A stretch of DNA of 64,000 nucleotides from Brachypterus glaber (taxonomy: Eukaryota > Arthropoda > Insecta > Coleoptera > Kateretidae), in assembly GCA_958510825.1 (NCBI GenBank), contig OY294049.1, positions 27,672,986 to 27,736,985 on the forward strand, in the 5' to 3' direction. Shown here in pieces: positions 56,901 through 64,000 of the stretch. The translations under genes and the position numbers were made by a program. A model generated the notes under the pieces. It saw only the letters and a list, made by a program, of their open reading frames with translations, ran no database searches and was not told where the DNA came from. The first letter of the stretch is position 1. Each line of letters opens with the position of its first letter.

Positions 56901-57798
56901 ATGTCAGTAACTGTCAGTTTCTTATTTCCATAGTAAACAAGTGATAATTGCACTTGTGTAAAAATTATCAGATTCATTTTGATCTGATTGGTCAAGAAAC
57001 TAAAAATGCAAGGTTTTGATTGGCCTATAGATTGTTTGTGAAATAGTCTGCAAAATTTGGCGTTTTCACTAGTCCAAATCCGATGACACACAATTGATCA
57101 TAAACTACATATAATAACGTTAAATTTTCTTGGTCAGTTATTTGCTTAGAATCAACAAAAAATCAAGATAACAAATAAAGCATACATTTCATTTGGACTT
57201 GTCAAGGAACTTGTATATAAATAAATATTCCGCTCCGAGGCTCCGTTTTGAAAAACAGCCTTTTTTGAGAAAGTTGGAATCAATAGGGAATAAGTCCAAA
57301 CGTTAGGATCAAAAAGTAATAAGTCCAAACGAATTTTTTAAATATTTCGAAAAATATGTAATATTTTCTGGGAATTTTTGTAATAAATAATAACTTCCAT
57401 TAGGCTAAATAAAATGCCACAGGTTTTTAATTTATAAGTCTGGTACAAAAAGAATGACAGTTTTTTTCGTTTTTCCAAAAGTTAGCTAAGTAGGAATTAT
57501 CACCTTTTGATCCTACATGCCTCAAATATTAGTTTATATTTACCACATATTTTTCTTCTTTTTGGCATTCGTATCTTTCTTTACGTCCTCAGATTTTCTC
57601 TTTGTTCCACTGCACGATGCTCTGAGGCCATGCGTCAGTGCATCCTCAATTTGCTCGGGAAGATTTGCCCTTTCTTTTTCGTACGCTTCATCCTTGAATT
57701 CGTACTTGGGTTCTTCACATAATTTTTCCAGTTTCTTTTTTCTTCTAGCTTTCGTTTCCTTGTCAGTTTCTGCCTGCTTTGATATCCAATTTTTTAAC
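53704..57798 (-). CDS. SDE2: SDE2-like spliceosome/genome-stability protein, last two exons
   Basis: Partial gene on -: exon 57798-57544, intron 57543-53942, terminal exon 53941-53704. The first visible exon encodes RLKNWISKQAETDKETKARR, then KKKLEKLCEEPKYEFKD and LPEQIEDALTHGLRAS. This matches the SDE2 core (WVKQQAE..., EPKH, LED...GL.A). The junction codon TG|G gives Trp, followed by an acidic stretch (IDDDLDDDLSSSDDDD), like the FW-plus-acidic segment of SDE2. Known: SDE2 is made with an N-terminal ubiquitin-like domain cleaved at GGKGG and acts in pre-mRNA splicing and replication-stress control. That N-terminus is not in the window. Identity is from remembered family features, so moderately sure. 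Confidence 0.75.
53946..53951 (+). promoter_or_regulatory. Candidate distal poly(A) signal of AQR
   Basis: The first canonical AATAAA on + after the AQR stop. It lies past the whole SDE2 terminal exon. A variant TATAAA at 53652-53657 is the nearer alternative, but it is only 6 nt after the stop. Confidence 0.3.
54000..55730. other. SDE2 intron, no gene recognised
   Basis: A+T-rich, with a short IR around 54850-54900 (gcactcgttc / cacgagtgcg) and no exon on either strand that I can support. Confidence 0.5.
55736..55887 (+). ncRNA. Inverted repeat enclosing a hammerhead-ribozyme-like core
   Basis: Perfect 44-bp arms (55736-55779, 55844-55887). In between: CTGAAGA (55802-55808, CUGANGA consensus), a GTCTC/GAGAC stem with loop tagtagtaa, GAAAC (55829-55833) and GTC (55834-55836). 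Strong resemblance to hammerhead motifs of Penelope-like elements and retrozymes, but stem III is minimal and I cannot fold it here. Confidence 0.45.
56068..56222. repeat. Palindromic element, 155 bp
   Basis: Arms tgcatgttgaattat.. / ..ataactcaacgcaatgca, with inner pairs tttttttactgta / tacagtaaaaaaa and the centre tttttcgtgttacgaaaaa. Likely a miniature foldback. Confidence 0.65.
56340..56416. mobile_element. 77-bp hairpin MITE, copy 2
   Basis: Same length and ends as 9813-9889, opposite orientation of the loop. Flanked by the 4-bp target duplication ATTA (56336-56339, 56417-56420). 27 of 29 arm positions pair. Confidence 0.85.
57544..57798 (-). CDS. SDE2: SDE2-like internal exon
   Basis: On - the acceptor is ttcttccag|G and the donor TATGTG|gtaaat. 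The frame is phase 2 in (first base completes an Arg or similar codon) and leaves TG for the next exon. The product is highly charged and probably coiled coil, with a KRKSEDVKKDTNAKKKK basic patch that could be a nuclear localisation signal. Confidence 0.8.
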
Positions 57799-57875
57799 CT
57801 GGAAGAAAGAGAAACAAGCCGTGAATGTATCGCATATTGCATTTACCCAAATACTTATTTTTGATAAAAAAAATA

Positions 57876-58324
57876 CAGTGTGTCCCCGGATCGACTTGAC
57901 AATACCACAAAATGACCATTTTTTTTTTTTATTAACAACAACTGCTTTGGGACTTTGCCCTGCTTGCTTAAAAACTATTTATTGTTGAAATAAAATTTTT
58001 TAAAATTGTAAGTGGCGCCAAATATCAGAGAAAAAGTAAAAAGTTTTCAGGTAAACTTACCTTTCCGTAACAGATAGAAAAAAAATTATTTAAAAAATTG
58101 ATTTATAATCAAAAATAAGAACCGCATGTCAAATTTCAATAATTTTAACTCATCATATATTTTTACTTATTCACTGATATCTGGCGCCACCTATAATTTT
58201 TTAAATTTTATTTTGACAAAAATTAGTTTTTAAGCAAGCAGGGTAAAATCCCAAAGCAGTTTTTCTTAATTCGAAAAAAACAAGTCATTTTGAGGTATTG
58301 TCAAGTTGATCCGGGGACACACTG
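57876..58324. mobile_element. TA-target MITE, 449 bp
   Basis: Ends CAGTGTGTCCCCGGATCG and the complement of (right) GATCCGGGGACACACTG, flanked by TA. Long arms include gcaagcagggtaaaatcccaaag / ctttgggactttgccctgctt and tggcgcca. 78 bp upstream of the SDE2 exon. Confidence 0.85.
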
Positions 58325-58326
58325 TA

Positions 58327-59312
58327 TATCGTCATCTAAAGGCTCTAACGGTCTAACTCCAAAACGTGATATTTTTCAGGAGACGTAAAAAACGATTTAA
58401 AACTTAATTATAGCAATTTAGAACTTTAAAACTAGCTTGTTCACAGGTAAAAATGTTTGAAATGTGTTAATGTATTTAAAACTTTTCATTGTTATCTATT
58501 TTATATAAATTATTTGAAAATTAAATTTTAACCACAGAATCTAAATTCACTAATGATCTAACTCCAAGGGAAGATAAAAGAGGATACCTATCGTATTATA
58601 TCGCGTAATATTATTACAAAAAATTTATATTTTTATATTTAATATAAAATATTACTACTAGGTAGGCATAATATATATACCTAGATAATATTAATATTAT
58701 AAAATTTATACATTATAAAACCTTCATAAAAATAATTAAATCCCATGAGAAAAAAATATATTTTATTTTGTAACGTTATGTTATAATAAAAATATAATAA
58801 TTATTAAGCAACATTCAAAACTTAAATACCTTATTTACATTTTTGTGGTCAATATTATTAAAATCTAACATTATTAAACAATCAAATATTATCTAACTAA
58901 ATTCTAATGTATATTATTATACATAATTATGTATGTATCATAAATGTAACGAATCTTTAACAGTTTGCTGCATATTTTTTTTATGTTTTTTGGATTTAGT
59001 TAAGTATTTATTATTATAAAAAAGATTTAAGTTATAATTATAAATATTTGAAACGGGATCCCCTGTTGTCGAGAAATAGTTTGACATTAGTGACAGTTCT
59101 CATTTAATTGTTTTCTCACAATCATATGATGGAGTTAGACACTTAGCGACTTAAAATATTTACATTTTTGCATTTTTTGAGGCTGATATTGGCTTAATGC
59201 AACTTTTTTTTTGAAGTATGTTGGTAATCAGATAATGAAGCAAATTTGATAAAAATCTCATTTTTGAAAAATTTGGAGTTAGACAACTAGAGCCTTTAGT
59301 GGACGATATATA
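58327..59312. mobile_element. TIR element, about 1.0 kb, abutting the previous MITE
   Basis: Ends TATCGTCATCTAAAGGCTC followed by cggtctaactccaaaa; the right end is the complement (tttggagttagac, gagcctttagtggacgata). The interior is very A+T-rich. Confidence 0.75.
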
Positions 59313-59455
59313 TTTTTTGCAAAAAAGAAAAAATCTTGAAAAAAAAAATATTGATATATCGATAGTTTTTTTTTTAAGTTTAACCCCCCAAAACTTTTTG
59401 GGGGATTACTTTTAAAAATAATAGGGATCTTTCCCTCAAGCGTCCTTCACTTCCA

Positions 59456-60342
59456 GGCCGCGCTACTGGATCATCTAGTTGGCTTGGATATGGCCCACTA
59501 GAGTCGGACAACGTTGGTACGCCAACATAAAGAAAAAATTACTAAAAATAATACTAAGAATTTGTTATTGTCAGTTTGACAGTTTTATATTTTGAGGGTT
59601 AACATTTGATTATAAAGTGGTGAAATATTTAAAAAATGTGGATGCAATTATAAAAATGTTATTGTTTCAGTTTTGCCTTTAAATATCCTAGTGCTAATTA
59701 TAACATTTCTTAAAAAACAACACGAAACTACTCAAAGAAATTAAATTAATTTTGGTATGTGAGAATTCTGAGCCATTTACTAAAATAAGATGCAAAAATA
59801 AGCTGCTTGAATCAAAGAAGATACTGTAGTTTCATGTACGGCAATAAACTAATAAATTATCCTCGAAATTATCATAGAATTTATATATTTATTAAAAGGT
59901 TTTTACTTACAAATGTCGAGAAATAAAAATACTATATTTTGTATCTCTAGGTACATTGTTTTATAATGCAATGAAAATAAAACTATGTAATTTTAATAAT
60001 TATTAAAAAACAACAACAATAAATATTGCTAATAATCTTTACATTTAATAAAAATTAAAATATAATTTAATGATTATCTGTTTTTGCTTTTCAATGCAGT
60101 AAAATTCTTCTCTTGCACCTCTTTTTTTGATTTTTCACCTATTCACTATTACCACGCCATCACATATTTCGAATTTCGGTATTAGTTATATTTGCTGTTT
60201 TTGTAAAAAATAACAGATTTATTTTCTCTCACAAATAACAATTATTTAAAATAATTTATTTTTGACAAATATGACATGTTGCTTCATGCCATGGAATGGC
60301 CCACTAGGAAGTCTGGCACATAAGCCAGTAGCGCGGCGTGCA
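59456..60342. mobile_element. TIR element, about 0.9 kb
   Basis: ggccgcgctactgg on the left and ccagtagcgcgg on the right, followed inward by a ggcccactag block. No coding sequence seen. Confidence 0.5.
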
Positions 60343-60484
60343 AGTTTTTTATTTTTTCATGAAACATTTTTATCCAAGAATTTTTCGTCTATGGCTATTT
60401 TGGGAAATTCGAAATTACTATTCTAGATGTAAATATATGATATGGTGGTTCTCGTTTTTTAGAACAGTTAAAAAAAAATAATTT

Positions 60485-62850
60485 TGTAGCTTGGTTCTAA
60501 AAGGGCCAATGTCAAAAATTTTGAATGGAAAAAGTCAAACATTGGCCGTTTTAGCAGTTTAACAGAAATGTTTGAAAACACACGTCGGCCTTTGTCGTTT
60601 AAAGTCTAAAGCACTGACTTTGTCTTTTTTAGGTTATATAGATCTGAAAAAAATTAGTTGGGCGTATAACTCAAAATACGGAAAAAGTAGCGTTGCGTCG
60701 CATCAGAATAATAAAGCTGTAACTGCATTTTTTGAAAAAAATGAGCTATTAGCATTTTTTTTGTCGTATTATCAACTTTATCTCGTGTAAAAATATTATG
60801 TACTTTAGACGTATATTAAGCGAGATACGAATGATATAAAGTTGTATCTGCTGGCTTGTCTATAAAACTTTTAGAATAATAAAACTGTATCTGCAAACTG
60901 TAAAATACTGCTGCCAACAAAATAATAATTTCCCCTGTAGGTCTAGGTTAATTTTTTGTTTGAAAAACGAATCAATTTACGAAACGTCGAGAAACGTAAA
61001 AAAATTAAACATTTTCAATGTTTTTTACTAACGCAAGACCTTCCTTGGGGAAGGTAACTCTACATTTTTCAAAGAATGGTTATTAATTTTGTATTCAGTA
61101 GGGTCTAGTTATAAAAAACATTAATTTTTATATATGAGTCCCTCACTACAAAAGGTATTTGGCATAAAAGCAATATTCGCCAGTTATCACTTTATTATTC
61201 CAACCGAAATTACGCTGTTACATAACATCGAATTTTAGATAATTATGATAAAATAAATAACATTTTTGAGTTTAGAAGGCCCTGTTTAGTCAAATAAACA
61301 TAGCTTTTTATGTATACGTCGATCGCCGTAAAAGATATTTGGCTAAAAACATATACTTTCAGTTAAAAATCAAATCAAATCATTTATTTCGTTCGTGGAA
61401 ACAAGTTTTTAAACATGTCAAAGAGAAATTACATAAAAATGTCAAATATTTTAAATGTTACACAACAAATTGTTAACTTAACTACTAAACTATTAAAATC
61501 TTAAAATAAGTACAAAAATAGGTACGTTACAGATATAAATTATAAAATGAATGTAATGGCCACTTGAAGTCATTTACTTTATAAAAACATTCTTTTAATA
61601 AGGTTTTCTTTACTGTTTTTCTAAACAGGTGTATGTTTTTAATATTTTTTATGTCACCCGGTAACAAATTGAATAATTTTAAGTCAACATGTATGGGTGA
61701 TTTATCATAAGTTTTATTCAATCTTCGATAATATGAAAGTTATTAGCATTTCTAGTAAAATAGTCATGAACTTGGTTGTTTGTGACATAAGTAGTTTTAT
61801 TTTTATAGGCATTTGTTAGAAGTTCAAGAATTAGGACACACGGTAATGAGAGAATGTTCAGGTTTAGAAATAGAGGTTTACATGGGTGATCATATGAAGC
61901 CCCAGCTAGGCAGCGTAAAACACGTTTTTGTGTCAAGAAAACATATTCAAAGTTTGTTGAGAGACCCCACGTTAAGATCCCATAAGATAACCGTGATTGT
62001 ATATTAGCGTGGTAAAACATTACTAATTGAGACCTTGTCAGTATACGCTTTAAGGCTCGTACTTGATAGCAGGTTGTGTTAATTTGTTTGATTAGTTTAT
62101 CGCATTGGGCGTTCCAAGCTAGGGTTTCATCTATTGTTACACCCAGAAAAGATACTTGTTCAACTCTTTCAATGTTTTTGTCATTAATTTCTAAGTTAAT
62201 ATTATTTAGATTCCTCTTTTGATTGGTGTGAAATCTTAGGTATGTTGTTTTAGAAACATTTAAGTATAACGAGTTTGCATTAAACCATTGAGTTGATTTT
62301 TGGCAGATTATTGGTAGATGATGGTTCCATTCATCCTCGGACTTAAACGATAGAAGGATAGAAGCATCAACTGCATACATGATAATTTTTTGTTTTATGA
62401 AATGTGGGAGGTCGTTTATAAATAAGATAAAAAGGATGGGCCCCAGGATAGATCCCTGGGGCACACCCATGTCTACCTCCATTGGTTCAGAACGGTAATT
62501 TTTTGTGTGATCTTTTGATTTGTGTCTCACCTGTACAATCTGCTTACGATTGTGCAGCCAATCATATGCCTTATTCTGATTTCAAATGCACTTAGTACAA
62601 AACTTCACATTTATAAATAATAAAAATTAATATGGATGGTATCAGTTAAAAACTTGTTAATGAAGAATAATGCAGGCACATTCTCAGTCGCTTTCATAAA
62701 AGTTATTTGGCTTTGTAAAGCCAAATAAGTATAAACATGATTAAAACAAAGCAAATTAAATCTCGCTGTATCTCAAACCTACTTTTGTGACAGATACAGC
62801 TTTATTATTCCAACGCGACGATTGGCCCTCTTAGAACCAAGCCACAGAAT
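60485..62850. mobile_element. TIR element split by a non-LTR fragment
   Basis: gcttggttctaaaagggccaat (60488) pairs with attggccctcttagaaccaagc (62821), and cagaataataaagctgtaac (60703) pairs with gatacagctttattattcc (62791). The retroelement fragment 61380-62600 sits between the arms. Confidence 0.6.
61380..62600 (-). pseudogene. 5'-truncated non-LTR reverse transcriptase fragment
   Basis: On -: [20 protein letters not shown], then MYAVDASILL, where the catalytic YADD is YAVD, and a thumb/C-terminal part (FLGVTIDETLAW, LSYGILTWG) that shifts frame near 61720 and ends LHSFYNLYL at 61527. The 3' tail is (TTTGA)n-like at 61370-61385. 5' half missing. Dead copy. Shares the C-terminal IKNIKNIHLFRK motif with the 33.4-kb element. 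Confidence 0.88.
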
Positions 62851-62959
62851 CTATTAAATAACATGTTAACTCACTTAAGCAATCAACGCCCAGCCCAAAC
62901 CCCTGGACCTAGAAACTTGAAATTTGGAACGTTTATTTCTTTTATGATGTAAACACCCA

Positions 62960-64000
62960 CTAAAAAAAGGAAAGTCTTACGTGGTAAATTTTGTAAATAT
63001 AACCCTTTTTCGAAAATTGTGCGTATCTCAAAGACCTGTTAATCTAGAATCTCAACATTTGGCAAAAATATTTTTTATTGAAATCGAAAAGATACGTGTT
63101 TCAGGAATTTTCGATATTCGACCCCCAAGGTGGTAAAAATCGTGACATTTATGTCGTAAGTGGTAAATTATGTAAATATAGCCCTATTTTGAAAAGTGTG
63201 CGTATCTCAGACCTTTTAATCTAGAATCTCAATATTTGGCAAAAATATTCTTTATTAAAATCGAAAAGATACGTGTTTCAGGATTTTTCGATATTCGACC
63301 CCAAGGAGGTAAAAATAGTGATATTTAAGTGGTAAATTATGTAAATATTACCCTTTTTAAAAAGTATGCGTATCTCAAACACCTTTTAATCTAGAATCTC
63401 AATATATAACAAAATTATAAAAATATTAATTTATTATTTCATCAATCTATTTTCTAATCATCTTGGACTTTTATCACTCTGTACGATGATTAGAAAACAG
63501 ATTGATGAAATAATAAAAGATACGTGTTTCAGGAATTTTCGATACTCGACCCAAAATCGTGATATTTAAGTCGTAAGTGGTCAATTATGTAAATATTAAC
63601 ATTTTTTTGAAAAGTGTGCGTATCTCAGAGACCTCTTAATCTTAAATAACGATATTTGGCAAAAATATTTTTTATTAAACTCAAGATGATACGTGTTTCA
63701 GGATTTTTCTATATTCGACCCCTAAGGTGGTAAAAATCGCGATATTTGACGCAGGTTGTAAATTATTTAAATATTACCCCCAAGGTGGTAAAAATCGTGA
63801 TATTTAAGTCGTAAGTGGCCAATTATGTAAATATCTATTATATAAAATGCTCACTTCAGCAATCAACGCCCAGCCCAAACCCCTGGGTGGTAAATTATGT
63901 AAATTTGCCCTTTTTTAAAAGTATGCGTATCTCAAACACCTTTTAATCTAGAATCTCAATATTTGGCAAAAATATTCTTTATCGAAATTTAAAAGATACG
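62960..64000 (+). repeat. Tandem array, period about 180 bp, running off the window
   Basis: gtggtaaattatgtaaatat recurs at about 62975, 63160, 63335, 63577 and 63890, with gtgcgtatctcaaagacc, ttaatctagaatctcaa and agatacgtgtttcagg in each unit. The lead-in agcaatcaacgcccagccc (62878) reappears inside the array at 63857. Confidence 0.85.
63431..63517. repeat. Hairpin inserted in the tandem array
   Basis: Arms ttatttcatcaatctatttt and aaaacagattgatgaaataa with a 22-nt loop interrupt one unit of the array just before agatacgtgtttcagg. Confidence 0.75.

Noticed and set aside
58000..64000. Search for the N-terminal exons of the SDE2-like gene (ubiquitin-like fold, GGKGG cleavage site)
   Set aside because: No reading on - resembles it. 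These exons must lie right of the window.

Overview
This is an A+T-rich, intron-rich, repeat-saturated animal nuclear sequence. It has GT-AG introns, long introns full of transposons, no operons and no bacterial signals. The dispersed repeat types (CR1/Jockey-like non-LTR elements, TA-target MITEs, foldback elements, a tRNA-derived SINE, a piggyBac-type MITE) fit an arthropod, probably an insect. I cannot name the order.

Two protein-coding host genes can be supported. (1) The 3' four-fifths of the gene for Aquarius (AQR, intron-binding protein), the SF1 RNA helicase of the spliceosomal intron-binding complex. It lies on + as 16 exons from 7878 to the stop codon at 53645. The exons join in frame (3567 nt, 1188 codons plus stop) and every intron is GT-AG. 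The N-terminal part (about 300 residues in relatives) must lie left of the window. (2) The two last exons of an SDE2-like gene on - (57798-57544 and 53941-53704); the remaining exons lie beyond the right edge. The two genes converge tail to tail with only 58 bp between stop codons, and both products are spliceosome-associated.

Everything else is mobile or repetitive DNA, mostly inside AQR introns. From left to right: a 1.6 kb foldback (0.6-2.2 kb); a 141-bp tandem array that expands the outer arm of a 2.8 kb foldback (3.9-7.5 kb); a TIR element (8.5-9.4 kb); a 77-bp hairpin MITE (9.8 kb); nested TA-target MITEs (13.2-14.6 kb); a foldback carrying a nested piggyBac-type MITE (15.6-16.9 kb); a run of TIR elements (17.5-22.6 kb); an element inserted against the exon 7 donor site (23.2 kb); two direct minisatellite-bearing elements that bracket exon 8 (25.4-27.7 kb); a frameshifted non-LTR retrotransposon antisense to AQR (33.1-36.4 kb); a 3.1 kb foldback with a SINE (39.1-42.2 kb); a 4.3 kb DNA transposon with an uninterrupted 681-residue DDE + SWIM transposase (42.7-47.0 kb); a foldback with another nested element (50.9-52.6 kb). 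In the SDE2 region there are a hairpin with a hammerhead-ribozyme-like core (55.7-55.9 kb), a second 77-bp hairpin MITE, several TA-target elements, a dead non-LTR fragment (YADD changed to YAVD) and a tandem array that runs off the right edge.

No tRNA, rRNA, CRISPR or complete non-transposon gene other than those listed was recognised. The most novel candidates are the 77-bp hairpin element with 4-bp target duplications, the hammerhead-like inverted repeat, the DDE + SWIM transposon, and the nested insertions whose empty site is preserved in the opposite arm of the host foldback.
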